Shown: positions 51,948 to 62,034 of the stretch, piece by piece
Layout: each line of letters begins with the position of its first letter
How positions within the stretch are numbered: the first letter of the stretch is position 1
Origin: Rugamonas aquatica
Lineage (GTDB): Bacteria; Pseudomonadota; Gammaproteobacteria; Burkholderiales; Burkholderiaceae_D
Reading direction: 5' to 3'
Length of the DNA: 64,000 nucleotides
Assembly (NCBI RefSeq): GCF_009380215.1
Contig: NZ_WHUG01000011.1
Coordinates: 150,303 to 214,302, forward strand
The notes under the pieces: model-generated
The model's database searches: none
What the model was told of the DNA's origin: nothing
Seen by the model: only the letters and a program-made list of their open reading frames with translations
Position numbers and translations under genes: made by a program

Positions 51948-53459
51948 ATGAGCCTAGCCGTACTCAAAAGCCGCGCCCTGGCGGGCATGGAGGCGCAGGA
52001 GGTCAGCGTCGAAGTGCATCTGGCCAACGGGCTGCCGGCCTTCACCATCGTCGGGCTCGCCGACACCGAGGTCAAGGAAGCCAAGGACCGCGTCCGCGCC
52101 GCCATCCAGAACGGCGGTTTCGAATTCCCCGCGCAACGCATCACCGTCAACCTCGCCCCCGCAGATTTGCCGAAAGAGTCGGGCAGGTTCGACTTGCCTA
52201 TCGCGCTCGGCATCCTGGCCGCATCCAAACAAATTCCCTCTTCCCGCCTGCATCAATACGAGTTTGCCGGCGAGCTGTCGCTGTCCGGCGAGTTGCGGCC
52301 GATACGCGGCGCGCTGGCGATGTCGCTGGCCACGCGCCGAGATGGCGGCACGCTGGCCTTCATCCTGCCGCTGGCCAACGCCGACGAGGCGGCGCTGGTC
52401 GGCAACGCCGCCATCTATCCGGCGCAATCGCTGCTGCAGGTGTGCGGCCATTTCGCGGCCAAGTCGGTCGAGTCCATGCTGTCGCGCCATGAATCGGCGC
52501 CGCTGTTGGAGTCGCTGGAGTATCCCGACTTCGCCGACGTCAAGGGACAGGTGTTCGTCAAGCGGGCGCTGGAGGTGGCGGCCGCGGGCAACCATTCGAT
52601 ACTGCTGGTTGGTCCGCCGGGCGCCGGCAAGACCATGCTGGCGGCGCGCTTCGCCGGCCTGCTGCCGGAGATGACCGACGAGGAGGCGCTGGAAGCAGCC
52701 GCCGTGCAATCGCTGACGGGCAACTTCCGCATCGAGCACTGGAAGCGGCGTCCCTTCCGCTCGCCGCACCATACGTCGTCCGGCGTGGCGCTGGTGGGTG
52801 GCGGCAGCGTGCCGAGACCGGGCGAGATTTCACTGGCACATCGGGGCGTGCTATTTTTGGATGAGCTGCCCGAGTTCGCGCGCAGCGTACTGGACGTGCT
52901 GCGCGAGCCGATGGAATCGGGCCGCATCACCATTTCACGCGCCGCCCGGCAGGCGGACTTCCCCGCGCATTTCCAATTGATCGCCGCGATGAATCCCTGC
53001 CCTTGCGGCTACTGGGGTCACACCAGCGGCGTATGCCATTGTTCACCGGATCTGATCCGGCGCTACCAGGGCCGCGTCTCCGGCCCGCTGCTGGACCGCA
53101 TCGACATCCAGATAGAAGTGGCGGCAGTCGATCCCGAGATCCTGGCGGCCGATGCCGACGGCGAATCATCACGCACCATCGCCGCCCGCGTGCAGGCCGC
53201 CACCAACATCCAGCTGCAACGCCAGGGCAAGCGCAACCAATACCTGAACACACGCGAGATCGACCACTACTGCAAGCCCGAACGGCCCGCCAAGGCGCTG
53301 CTAAAACAGAGCATGCAACACTTCCAATGGTCAGGCCGCGCCTACCACCGCATCCTGCGCGTGGCCCGCACCATCGCCGACCTGGCCGGCAGCGAGCGCA
53401 TCCTCTTCGCGCACGTCTGCGAAGCCGTCCAGTACCGGCAGGCGCTGCGCAAGATCTGA
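51948..53459 (+). CDS. comM: YifB/ComM family Mg-chelatase-like AAA ATPase
   Basis: A 503-residue protein. The N-terminal Lon-protease-like fold (about 1-180) is followed by the AAA+ domain with Walker A VGPPGAGKTML and Walker B LFLDELPEF. A Cys cluster NPCPCGYWGHTSGVCHC and the C-terminal Mg-chelatase helical domain come last. ComM is a branch-migrating helicase that supports recombination during natural transformation. The start at 51948 (MSLAVLKSRAL) is typical; the frame extends to 51903. Confidence 0.93.
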   Translation: MSLAVLKSRALAGMEAQEVSVEVHLANGLPAFTIVGLADTEVKEAKDRVRAAIQNGGFEFPAQRITVNLAPADLPKESGRFDLPIALGILAASKQIPSSRLHQYEFAGELSLSGELRPIRGALAMSLATRRDGGTLAFILPLANADEAALVGNAAIYPAQSLLQVCGHFAAKSVESMLSRHESAPLLESLEYPDFADVKGQVFVKRALEVAAAGNHSILLVGPPGAGKTMLAARFAGLLPEMTDEEALEAAAVQSLTGNFRIEHWKRRPFRSPHHTSSGVALVGGGSVPRPGEISLAHRGVLFLDELPEFARSVLDVLREPMESGRITISRAARQADFPAHFQLIAAMNPCPCGYWGHTSGVCHCSPDLIRRYQGRVSGPLLDRIDIQIEVAAVDPEILAADADGESSRTIAARVQAATNIQLQRQGKRNQYLNTREIDHYCKPERPAKALLKQSMQHFQWSGRAYHRILRVARTIADLAGSERILFAHVCEAVQYRQALRKI

Positions 53460-53622
53460 GACAACGACGGCAGCATTCACGATCCTTCATGCGAAACCGA
53501 CGCCGCACCGCCGCAGTCGGGCGCAAGAAACGGAGTTCGCGCTCCATGGCGCTTCGATATCGTTGGCCTTGGAGAACTTGAAAGCACTCCACATCCCAAC
53601 TCGATAATCTAAGGAATCCATC

Positions 53623-54072
53623 ATGTCTACAGCCGAAACCAACAAAGCCATCGTCGGTCGCTGGTTCACCGAATTCTGGGGCGACACCTACAACCCGGCC
53701 GTCGTCGACGACCTGGCATCGCCCGACATGCTGCTGCAATATTCGCTGCACGAACCACGCCGCGGCCGTGAAGACATCAAAGCCTTCATGGGCGACTTCC
53801 GCGCCGCCTTCCCCGACCTGTCATTCGCCGGCGCAGCCGATCTGATCGCGGAAGGCGACTACGTCGTCGGCCGCTGGATCGGCGGCGGCACCCACACCGG
53901 CCCCGCCTTCGTCGATTTCCTGATCGGCGCGCTGCCGGCTGAAACCGGCCGGAAAATGCGCTTCACCGGCACCACGGTGCTGCGCCTCAAGGACGGCAAG
54001 ATCGTCGAAGAACTGGGCCTGGACGACGGCGTCACAGCGCTGCAGCAACTGGGCCTGATCCGCAAGGCTTGA
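53623..54072 (+). CDS. SnoaL-like ester cyclase family protein
   Basis: A 149-residue NTF2-fold protein. NKAIVGRWFTEFWGDTYNPAVVDDL and FPDLSFAGAADLIAEGDYVVGRW are typical of SnoaL-like polyketide cyclase-type proteins. AAGGA lies upstream of the ATG. It has no polyketide context, so it may act on some other small molecule or serve in stress tolerance. The substrate is unknown. Confidence 0.83.
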   Translation: MSTAETNKAIVGRWFTEFWGDTYNPAVVDDLASPDMLLQYSLHEPRRGREDIKAFMGDFRAAFPDLSFAGAADLIAEGDYVVGRWIGGGTHTGPAFVDFLIGALPAETGRKMRFTGTTVLRLKDGKIVEELGLDDGVTALQQLGLIRKA

Positions 54073-54084
54073 TCGACCGGGCCA

Positions 54085-54118
54085 GCGGCGGCGGATGCAG
54101 GCCAGCATCCGCCGCCGC
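54085..54118 (+). terminator. hairpin after ester-cyclase-like gene
   Basis: Perfect 14-base arms (GCGGCGGCGGATGC and its complement) flank a 6-base loop, 12 bases after the stop. The following CCGTTCTAAATTCT is only moderately T-rich, so this is a probable but not ideal terminator. Confidence 0.6.
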
Positions 54119-54212
54119 CCGTTCTAAATTCTGCCGATCCCGGCGCTAAGCGTCACCTCTTCGCTGGCCTTGCTGCTATATTGATCGATGCCCTTACAAC
54201 CACGGGAAATCG

Positions 54213-55919
54213 ATGACACGCTTGCCCCTCTACCTCGCCGCCAGCGCACTGCTGGCCGGCTGCGCCGCCACCCAGGTTCCGCTGACCGACTTCACCGCCA
54301 ACTCCGGCAGCCCGCGCGCGCCGGAACAACTGGCCGTCACGTTTGAAAAAGCCGACCTGGCGCTGCGCGTCGATCCCGCCAGCCAAAGCATCAGCGGTGA
54401 CGCCGCGCTGACCTTCCTCGCCGGCGCCCCGCTGACCCGCATCGCCGTCGAACTGGACCGCAACCTGCCCGTCGATTTCGCCAGCGTGGACGGCGTACAG
54501 CTGGCGCCATCCGCGATCAGCAACCCCGATGGCCGTCTCTACCTGACCTTGCCGACGCCGCTACAAGCCGGCGCCCGCACCACCGTCCGCATCCGCTACC
54601 ATGGCGTGCCGCACGTGGCATCGCACGCGCCGTGGGACGGCGCCTTCATGTGGAGCAAAACAGCCGATGGCCAGCCGTGGATTTCCACCACCGTCGAAGG
54701 CGAAGGTTGCGACCTGTTCTGGCCCTGCATCGACCATCCGCAAGGCAAGCCGAAATTGATCGACCTGCACATCAGCGTGCCGTCGCCGCTGGTGGTGGCC
54801 GGCAACGGCATCGCCCTCGGCATGGAAGAGAAGGATGGCTGGCGCACCTACAACTGGCGCGCGAAAAACCCCAGCACCTACGGCGTGGCCCTGAACATCG
54901 GCCCTTACGAAATGCTGTCCGGCGACTACGACAGCCGCTACGGCAACAAGATCCCGCTGCGCATGTGGTACCTGAAAGGCCACGACAAGCAAGCCAATGG
55001 CCTGTTCGCCGAGTTCGCGCCGATGCTGGATTTCTTCGAAGCCCGCATCGGCCCCTACCCGTTCGGCGACGAGAAAATGGGCGTAGTTGAGACGCCGCAT
55101 CTGGGCATGGAACACCAGACCATCAACGCCTACGGCAACGGCTACGCCAAGTCGCCGCTCGGCTACGACTGGCTGCTGCACCACGAGCTGTCGCACGAAT
55201 GGTTCGGCAACCAGATGACCAACGCCGACTGGGACGACATGTGGCTGCACGAAGGCTTCGGCAGCTATATGCAGCCGCTGTACCTGGAGCATCTGCGCGG
55301 CGAGCGCGAGTTCCAGGCCGAGCTGTTCAACCAGCGCAAGTCGCTGCTGAACAAGGTGCCTGTCGTCAGCGGCAAATCGAAGCGCATCGAAGATGTCTAC
55401 GAAGACGCGCGCGGCGGTCCCGGCAACGACATCTACACCAAGGGCTCGCTGATCCTGCACACGCTGCGCAACCTGATCGGCGACGACGCCTTCTTCCGCG
55501 CCACGCGCCGCATGGTCTACGGCACCGACACGCCAAAGCCGGGCAACTTCGAACCGCGCTACAGCAGCACCAAGGAATTCATCGCCATCGCCAACGAGGC
55601 CGGCGGCCGCGACCTGGGCTGGTTCTTCGACGCCTACCTGTACCACGCGGCATTGCCGGAGCTGGTCGAGGAACGCCACGGCAACCAGCTCAAGCTGAGC
55701 TGGAAGTTGAAGGACGGCGGCGCCTTCCCGATGCCGATCGAAGTACGCGTCAACAACCGCATCGAGAAGCTGGCGATGAGCAACGGCCAGGGCGAACTGA
55801 CGCTGCCAGCGCAAGCGCTATACACTATCGATCCGAACTCCCGCGTGCTGCGCCAGCAAGCCCATATCGACGAATGGAAGCAGCAGGAAGAACAACGCAA
55901 GAAGAAAGCCAAGTCCTGA
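54213..55919 (+). CDS. M1 family metallopeptidase lipoprotein
   Basis: A 568-residue enzyme with lipobox LLAGC. The N-terminal beta domain (about 40-220) is followed by the thermolysin-like catalytic domain with zinc motif LLHHELSHEWFGNQ and third ligand in WLHEGFGSYM. The usual GAMEN exopeptidase motif is replaced by GMEHQ (HLGMEHQTINAYGN), so aminopeptidase specificity may differ. It is shorter than PepN and lacks the large C-terminal helical domain. It is probably anchored in the periplasm and is coupled to the next lipoprotein gene (TGATG). Confidence 0.88.
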   Translation: MTRLPLYLAASALLAGCAATQVPLTDFTANSGSPRAPEQLAVTFEKADLALRVDPASQSISGDAALTFLAGAPLTRIAVELDRNLPVDFASVDGVQLAPSAISNPDGRLYLTLPTPLQAGARTTVRIRYHGVPHVASHAPWDGAFMWSKTADGQPWISTTVEGEGCDLFWPCIDHPQGKPKLIDLHISVPSPLVVAGNGIALGMEEKDGWRTYNWRAKNPSTYGVALNIGPYEMLSGDYDSRYGNKIPLRMWYLKGHDKQANGLFAEFAPMLDFFEARIGPYPFGDEKMGVVETPHLGMEHQTINAYGNGYAKSPLGYDWLLHHELSHEWFGNQMTNADWDDMWLHEGFGSYMQPLYLEHLRGEREFQAELFNQRKSLLNKVPVVSGKSKRIEDVYEDARGGPGNDIYTKGSLILHTLRNLIGDDAFFRATRRMVYGTDTPKPGNFEPRYSSTKEFIAIANEAGGRDLGWFFDAYLYHAALPELVEERHGNQLKLSWKLKDGGAFPMPIEVRVNNRIEKLAMSNGQGELTLPAQALYTIDPNSRVLRQQAHIDEWKQQEEQRKKKAKS

Positions 55920-56425
55920 TGAAAAAAATCTCCCTGGCGCTGCTGCTGGCCACTGCGCTGTCGGCCTGCAGCCCGCAATACGATTGGCGCGACTATCGCA
56001 GCAACGACGCTCCGTACGCCGTGCTCTTCCCCGGCAAGCCGGCCAGCCAGACCCGCAGCATCCGGCTCGATACCGTGTCGGTGAATATGACAATGACGGC
56101 GGCGGAAGTGAACGGGGTCATCTTCGCGGTCGGCAGCGCCCAGGTCGCGGAGGCGGCCCAGGGGCCGGCGGCGATCGAGGCCATGAAGACCGCGCTGGTC
56201 GGCAATATCGGCGCCACCGTCACCAGCAATAAATCGGCCACCGACGGCAGGCAGTCCACGCTCGATGTCGAAGCCAAGGGCAGCCAGAACGGCGAAGCGA
56301 TGCGCCTGATCGGCCATTTCATCGCCCGGGACAAGCGGATTTACCAGGTCATCGTCATGGGCCGGGACAAAAATATCGTGCAGGACACGGTGGAAACCTA
56401 CCTCAGTTCCTTCAAATTGAACTGA
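55919..56425 (+). CDS. small lipoprotein of unknown function
   Basis: A 168-residue protein with lipobox ALSAC. The body YRSNDAPYAVLFPGKPASQT, and a later segment of beta strands and helix ending VQDTVETYLSSFKLN, resemble small periplasmic proteins of the type found near peptidases. The function is unknown. It starts inside the M1 peptidase stop, so the two are made together. Confidence 0.72.
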   Translation: MKKISLALLLATALSACSPQYDWRDYRSNDAPYAVLFPGKPASQTRSIRLDTVSVNMTMTAAEVNGVIFAVGSAQVAEAAQGPAAIEAMKTALVGNIGATVTSNKSATDGRQSTLDVEAKGSQNGEAMRLIGHFIARDKRIYQVIVMGRDKNIVQDTVETYLSSFKLN

Positions 56426-56570
56426 AAACCCGGTTCTGGCTTAGAAAGTGCTTAATTTGACGTGCGCTACCGCTCAGACAGATGGGTGTGCCTCTTGTAA
56501 AGTTCCACCAATAGCCTAATGTCACTACTACGGCATACCGTTCCACTACAAGACTAAGAAAGCTCTCTCT

Positions 56571-56912
56571 ATGTTAATCGCCTTTAAATCGAAATCCAGT
56601 CCCGAAGTCCTGATGTATCAGGAACATGCCCAGCGCATTCTGGACCTGCTCCACAAAAACCCTACGCGCGGCGTCATCACGGCGGAAGAAGCGGCCCGCG
56701 CCCTGTCGGTGCTCGAACATGAAGTTGCCGAGAGCAAGTTGCACCCGGAAAGCGATGTCGAGCACGACATCCACAGCCACGAGAAGGAAGACGGCGAAAC
56801 GGTGGAGCACGCCGTGATGCAGCGCGTCGGCTTTGCCGCCCGCGCCTTCCCGCTGCTGGAAATGCTGCGCTCGGCCAAGCAGGAAAACGAGAGCATCATC
56901 TGGGGCGTCTAA
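56571..56912 (+). CDS. DUF1840 domain protein
   Basis: A 113-residue cytoplasmic protein. MLIAFKSKSSPEVLMYQEHA and the helical end FPLLEMLRSAKQENESIIWG are the DUF1840 signature, a family common in Betaproteobacteria without assigned function. It has an acidic centre with a His-rich patch (EHDIHSHEKEDGE). It stands alone, convergent with the large sensor kinase. Confidence 0.88.
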   Translation: MLIAFKSKSSPEVLMYQEHAQRILDLLHKNPTRGVITAEEAARALSVLEHEVAESKLHPESDVEHDIHSHEKEDGETVEHAVMQRVGFAARAFPLLEMLRSAKQENESIIWGV

Positions 56913-56916
56913 GCCA

Positions 56917-59900
56917 CTAATCTCCCGCCAATGAAGCCTTGAGCGGGAGATCTATCGTAAAGCGCGTACCGACGTCGATCGCACTGTCGACGCGGATGCT
57001 GCCGTCCAGCAGCGAGGTCACGATGTTGTAGGTGATGCTCAGGCCCAGGCCATTGCCGCCCTGCCCCAGCTTGGTGGTGAAGAAGGGGTCGAAAATGCGC
57101 GCTTGATGCTCGGTCTGAATGCCCTTGCCGTCGTCCTGGAACACTATCCTCACCTGCTCCGATCCCAGCCGCACCGCCCACATCTTGATGACGCCGCCGC
57201 TGCGTCCCTCGAACGCATGCAGCAGCGCGTTGTTGATCAGGTTGATGATGACCTGGCCGTACGGGCCGGGGAAGCTGTCCATCTGTATATCGTCCGGCAT
57301 TTCCAGCTCCACCTGATGGCCGGCCTTGCGGATCTGGTTCTTCATCGTCGTGACGATTTCCTGACTGGCCTGGTGCAGATTGAAATGGCGCCGCTTGGCG
57401 CTGGCCTGGTCCACCGCCACCTGCTTGAAACTGTTCACCAGCTCGGCCGCGTTATGCAGACTGCGCATCAGCAGCGTCGACGCTTCGCGCGCCGCATCGA
57501 TGAAGTTTTTCAAGTCGGAACGACGCAGCTGGTTTTGCTCCTGGCGCTGGTCGATCTCGGCCGTCTTGTCTTCCAGCGTGCTGGCGATCACCAGGCTGTT
57601 GCCGATCGGCGTGTTCAACTCGTGCGCGACGCCGGCCACCAGCGAGCCCAGCGCCGCCAGCTTTTCGCGCTCCACCAGTTGCTGCTGGGTGTCGCGCAAC
57701 TGCCGGTAGGAATCGGCATTGGCGAACGCCACGGCCACGTAGGAAGCCAGCGTGGTCAGCATGTCGAGGTCGATGCGCTGGTAGGCGTTGGCGCGGTAGC
57801 TGTGCACCGTAATCACGCCGCGCACCTGGCCCGCCACCGAGATCGGCACGTAGATCAGCGAGCGCGGCTCGGTCGGCAGCGAACCGTCTTCCAGCGTGCC
57901 CATGTCGTCGACGCCGGACACCAGTTGCAAGTGTTCGATGTAGCGCGAGTATTCCTGCTCCAGGTCGTTGATGAACACTTCCTGCGCATGGGTGATGCAC
58001 CATACCGCCAGCTGGTTGGGCTCGCGCATGCTGCGCGTGTAGGGCGCGTAGCGCTTGCCCTTCTCCATCGCGAACGGATATTCGATCAGCTCTTCCTTGG
58101 GCCGGTAGATGCCGATGCCGAACACACTGGCGTCCATCAGCGCATGCACCTGCTGATACAGCATAGCCATGATGGCCTCGCTGTCGAGATTGGCCGTGAT
58201 GCGGCGGCCGATATCCGACAGCAGCGAAATATTCCGGTGCGCCAGCTCCACGCTTTCCTTCTGCCGTTCGACTTCGCGCTTCTGCCGTTCTATCGATTCC
58301 TTCTGCTGCACCAGCTCGCGCGTGCGGCTGCCGACTTCCGCCTCCAGCGCATGCTTCTGGCGCACCAACATGCGGATGCGGATGCGGAACAGCAGATACG
58401 CGCTGCCCAGCGCCAGGGTCAGCGCCAGCAGCCGGAACCACCAGGTCTTCCACAGCGGCGGCGCGATGATCACTTCCACCGCCACCGGCTCGCTGCTCCA
58501 GACGCCGTCCTTGTTGGCGGCCTTGACGCGGAACACGTAGCGGCCGGGGTCGAGATTGGTGTAGGTGGCGAAGCGCTTGCCGGCGTCGGCCGTCACCCAC
58601 TGCGGATCGAAGCCCTCCAGCTGATAGGCGAAGCGGTTGCGCACCGGATCGGCGTAATGCAGCCCGGCGAATTCGAACGAGAACACCGCGTCGCGATAGC
58701 TCAGATTGAGCGTCTTCGCTTCATAGATCGGGCCCTTGGCCAGCACATCGTTGCGCGGCTGGCCGGTCAGGATCGACTGATTAAAAATGGAAAAATCGGT
58801 GATCGATACCGGCGGCGCATGCGGGTTGTCGTGGATGCGCGAGGGCTGGAACGCCGTCACGCCGGACAGTCCGCCAAAGAACAGCGTGCCGTCGGCCGCC
58901 TTGTAGCCGGAGCCGATGAAGTAGGAACCGTCGATCAGGCCGTCGCGCGACGTGTATTCCTTGAACGCGCCGGTGTCGGGATGGAGCATCGTCAGGCCGG
59001 AGGTGCTGCTGATCCACAAGCGCCCCTGCTCGTCGCTGAGGATGGCGCCGATCGGGTCCGGCGCATGGGCCGCGCTGGTCGGGGTGTAGTGGAAGTGGAG
59101 CTCGCCGTCGGCGCCCTGCTCGGCGCGGCACAGGCCGGCGGCCGTGCCTATCCACAGGCGGCCCTTGTCGTCTTCGTAGGTGTAGTGCACGCGCTTGTGG
59201 CTGAGGCTGTCTTCCTTGCCCGGCGTGTGGCGATAGTGGCGGAACTTGCCGATGGCGCGGTCGAAACGGTCCAGGCCGTTTTCAGTGCCCAGCCACAGCA
59301 CGCCCTGACGGTCCTCCATCAGCGAATAGATGCGGCCATCCAGGCTGTCGGGGTCGGCCGCGTCATGGCGCCAGGTGTGGACCGCGCTGGTTTGCGGGTC
59401 GATGCGGTGCAGGCCGGCGCGCGACGCCACCCAGATGACGCCGTCACGGTCGACCAGTATCCGCTGTATCGTCGCGGCGGCGGGATCGGCATCCAGCACG
59501 AAGCGCGTGAACGGGCCGCCGGCCGCATCGCGCCAGGCCAGTCCGGTGGAACTGCCGACCCATAGCCGGCCGCGCCTGTCGGTCTGCAGCGCCTGGATCT
59601 GGTCGCCGGGCAGGCTGGACGGATCACGCTCGTTGTGACGCCAGACCTCGGTTGCGCCGGTGACGCTGTCGAGCAGCGTCAAGCCATTGCCGGTGCCCAG
59701 CCAGTACTTGTTGGGGCCGGCGCCGGTAATCACGCGCACCTTGTTGTTGCTGATGCTGGGCATCACGCCCGGGTATTCGGTGTAGCGTTCGAAGCCGCCG
59801 CTGGTCAGGTCTACCCAGTCGAGGCCGGTGTACCAGTTGCCGACCCACAGCGTGCCGGTGCGGTCCTGGTACAGCGCGCTGATCTGGTTGTCGCCGACGC

Positions 59901-60828
59901 CGTGACGATCCTGGCTGTTGTGGCGGTAGGTGTAGAAATGCCGCGAGACCGGATCGCGCCGCTTCAAGCCGTCGGCGAAGCTGCCGGCCCACAGCACGCC
60001 ATCGCTGTCGTGCAGCAGCGCGGGGATGCGCTGGTCGCGCAAGTCGTCGGCCGCGTCCAGCGGGATGCGCTCGGCGCCGTCGCTGCCCGGTCGCCAGGCC
60101 TGCAAGCCGCTCATCGTGCCCGCCCACACCACGCCGTCCGCGCCTATCGACAAGGACAGGATATTGTTGGCCGGCGTCGAGCCGCCCGATGGATTCAGAT
60201 GACGGAACTTGCGGCCGCCGGCCACCAGCATCTCCAGGCCGCTGGCCGTGCCCACCCACAGATTGCCGGACTTGTCGCGCGCCAGCGCGCTGACGCGGTC
60301 GTCACGAATGCTGTCGGCGTCGGACGCCGCATGACGCAAGGCCTTCACCTGGCCGCTGGCGATATCGAGGTGCTGCAAGCCGTCGCTGGTGGACAGCCAC
60401 AGCCCCTGCCGGCCGTCGCCGACGATGCTGAACACGGTCAGGTTGCCGCTGCGGCTGAGCTGGTGCACGAAAGACAGCGTGGCGGGATCGTAGCGGTCCA
60501 GCCCGCCCTTGCTGCCGATCCAGATGTTGCCGTTGCTGTCTTCGTACAGCGCATGCACATAGTTGTCGAGCAGGCTGCGCGAATTGGCAGGATCGTTCTT
60601 GAACGCCGTCATGCGATAGCCGTCGTAACGGCTCAAGCCGGCCTGCGTGCCCAGCCACATATAGCCGTGGCGGTCCTGCAGCACGGCTGTGACCGATTCC
60701 TGCGTCAGACCTTGTTCGACACCGAGGTGCTCAAACCGAAGGCTGAGCGGCGCGGCGCGCGCGATGGACAGCAACGCCAGCAAGAGCAAGCCGCATAAAT
60801 GGACTGAACGTATTGCGTAACCAGGCAT
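56917..60828 (-). CDS. propeller-type sensor histidine kinase with GAF domain
   Basis: A 1303-residue membrane sensor. A signal peptide is followed by about 730 residues of two-component-regulator propeller repeats (HGYMWLGTQAGLSRYDGYRM, WVGTASGLEML). Then come a Y_Y_Y domain (about 740-800), a membrane helix near 810-830, a coiled coil, a GAF domain (about 880-1030), HisKA with His1069 (GSLVAGVAHELNTPIGNS) and HATPase_c (NALLHAFEG, DDGKGIQTEH, GGNGLGLSI). There is no receiver domain and no response regulator beside it. The ligand is unknown; propeller sensors of this kind often detect glycans or polymers. Confidence 0.9.
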   Translation of the reverse strand: MPGYAIRSVHLCGLLLLALLSIARAAPLSLRFEHLGVEQGLTQESVTAVLQDRHGYMWLGTQAGLSRYDGYRMTAFKNDPANSRSLLDNYVHALYEDSNGNIWIGSKGGLDRYDPATLSFVHQLSRSGNLTVFSIVGDGRQGLWLSTSDGLQHLDIASGQVKALRHAASDADSIRDDRVSALARDKSGNLWVGTASGLEMLVAGGRKFRHLNPSGGSTPANNILSLSIGADGVVWAGTMSGLQAWRPGSDGAERIPLDAADDLRDQRIPALLHDSDGVLWAGSFADGLKRRDPVSRHFYTYRHNSQDRHGVGDNQISALYQDRTGTLWVGNWYTGLDWVDLTSGGFERYTEYPGVMPSISNNKVRVITGAGPNKYWLGTGNGLTLLDSVTGATEVWRHNERDPSSLPGDQIQALQTDRRGRLWVGSSTGLAWRDAAGGPFTRFVLDADPAAATIQRILVDRDGVIWVASRAGLHRIDPQTSAVHTWRHDAADPDSLDGRIYSLMEDRQGVLWLGTENGLDRFDRAIGKFRHYRHTPGKEDSLSHKRVHYTYEDDKGRLWIGTAAGLCRAEQGADGELHFHYTPTSAAHAPDPIGAILSDEQGRLWISSTSGLTMLHPDTGAFKEYTSRDGLIDGSYFIGSGYKAADGTLFFGGLSGVTAFQPSRIHDNPHAPPVSITDFSIFNQSILTGQPRNDVLAKGPIYEAKTLNLSYRDAVFSFEFAGLHYADPVRNRFAYQLEGFDPQWVTADAGKRFATYTNLDPGRYVFRVKAANKDGVWSSEPVAVEVIIAPPLWKTWWFRLLALTLALGSAYLLFRIRIRMLVRQKHALEAEVGSRTRELVQQKESIERQKREVERQKESVELAHRNISLLSDIGRRITANLDSEAIMAMLYQQVHALMDASVFGIGIYRPKEELIEYPFAMEKGKRYAPYTRSMREPNQLAVWCITHAQEVFINDLEQEYSRYIEHLQLVSGVDDMGTLEDGSLPTEPRSLIYVPISVAGQVRGVITVHSYRANAYQRIDLDMLTTLASYVAVAFANADSYRQLRDTQQQLVEREKLAALGSLVAGVAHELNTPIGNSLVIASTLEDKTAEIDQRQEQNQLRRSDLKNFIDAAREASTLLMRSLHNAAELVNSFKQVAVDQASAKRRHFNLHQASQEIVTTMKNQIRKAGHQVELEMPDDIQMDSFPGPYGQVIINLINNALLHAFEGRSGGVIKMWAVRLGSEQVRIVFQDDGKGIQTEHQARIFDPFFTTKLGQGGNGLGLSITYNIVTSLLDGSIRVDSAIDVGTRFTIDLPLKASLAGD

Positions 60829-61059
60829 AGGGCAGCATCTCCGAGATGCGACCCATTCTAATGCACAACAGCAAAAAACCCCATGAATTCACAGCCCCGG
60901 TGAGCGCTCGGGCCTGCTCTGTCAAAGTATCTTCATGCTGACCGTCGCGTAGCGTCCACGTGCACGTAGCGGATTTGTTTGCGACGGTTGCCCAAGCTCA
61001 CGGCGCGGGCGCGGGACCGGGATTAAGCTCATCCATTCACACCAACCATCGGGAGGCGT

Positions 61060-62034
61060 ATGAATCTTCGTCTTGCAATTCTTGCACTGTCTGACAAATA
61101 CGGTCTTTCAGACGATGACAGCGAACGGCTCCGGCAGCTGGCCGGCCTCGACGAACCGTCAGCGTGGCTGGCCGAGCACCTGCCATTGGGCAGCGCCATC
61201 CTCGGCGCTGCCCTCGGCGGACTGGGCGTGCTGTTCTGGATCGCCGCCAACTGGGCGTCGCTGCCCGCCTGGGGCCGATTTGCATTGCTGGAGGGCGCGC
61301 TGGCCTGCATGCTTCTCGGAGCATGGCAGCGGCCAGGCGCCAGGGTCGCATTGTCGCTGCTTGGCTTGCTGATCTGCGGCGGCCTGCTGGCCTGCATCGG
61401 ACAGACGTACCAGACCGGCGCCGACGCGTGGCAACTGTTCGCACTGTGGGCCGCGCTCACGTTGCCGCTGTGCCTGGGCCTGAGACACGATGTGCTGTGG
61501 ACCGCATGGACGATCGTCGCCCTCACCGCCGCGCTGCTGCTGTCGCAAGTCCGTAGCGCTGGCTGGTGGGATAGCGGGAATTCCCCGCTACTGAGCAGTC
61601 TCGGTTCCTGGATGCCGGCACTGGCGCTAGCGTTTGCCTATCGCTATGTTCCCAAGCGATACACCGGCACAGGCCTGTGGCCGATGCGGCTGTGCATGAT
61701 CTACGCGACCATCGGCCTGGCGTGGACGGCGTTGCTGAGCATGTTCGCCGACGACAGCCTGGGCGTGTATCCCTTGACGCTACTCACCATCGCTTGCCTG
61801 GCGTACGCCTTCAGCCTGCCGAACATGTTCGATGTCTTTGTCTTCAGCGCACTGGGCCTGAGCGCCAATGTGATCGTGGTCAGCGGGCTCGCGAAACTCC
61901 TGCTGGGGCCAGGTAGCAACGACCTGAGCGGCGCGATGGTCTTCATTGGTGGGACCGCCGCAGCCATGCTGGCGGGGACCGTCAAACTGATCGTCGATCT
62001 GACACACCGTAACACGGAGGCGTCCTCATCATGA
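61060..62034 (+). CDS. DUF2157 domain membrane protein
   Basis: A 324-residue protein. A short cytoplasmic start (about 1-45) is followed by multiple hydrophobic helices, with HLPLGSAILGAALGGLGVLF as the DUF2157 core. GGGAGGCG precedes the ATG. Its stop overlaps the next start as ATGA. DUF2157 and GDYXXLXY proteins are often paired; no function is established. Confidence 0.85.
   Translation: MNLRLAILALSDKYGLSDDDSERLRQLAGLDEPSAWLAEHLPLGSAILGAALGGLGVLFWIAANWASLPAWGRFALLEGALACMLLGAWQRPGARVALSLLGLLICGGLLACIGQTYQTGADAWQLFALWAALTLPLCLGLRHDVLWTAWTIVALTAALLLSQVRSAGWWDSGNSPLLSSLGSWMPALALAFAYRYVPKRYTGTGLWPMRLCMIYATIGLAWTALLSMFADDSLGVYPLTLLTIACLAYAFSLPNMFDVFVFSALGLSANVIVVSGLAKLLLGPGSNDLSGAMVFIGGTAAAMLAGTVKLIVDLTHRNTEASSS

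Noticed and set aside
53460..53622. Small open frames between comM and the ester-cyclase-like gene
   Set aside because: They are short and lack ribosome binding sites and any recognisable sequence. I see nothing else in this spacer.
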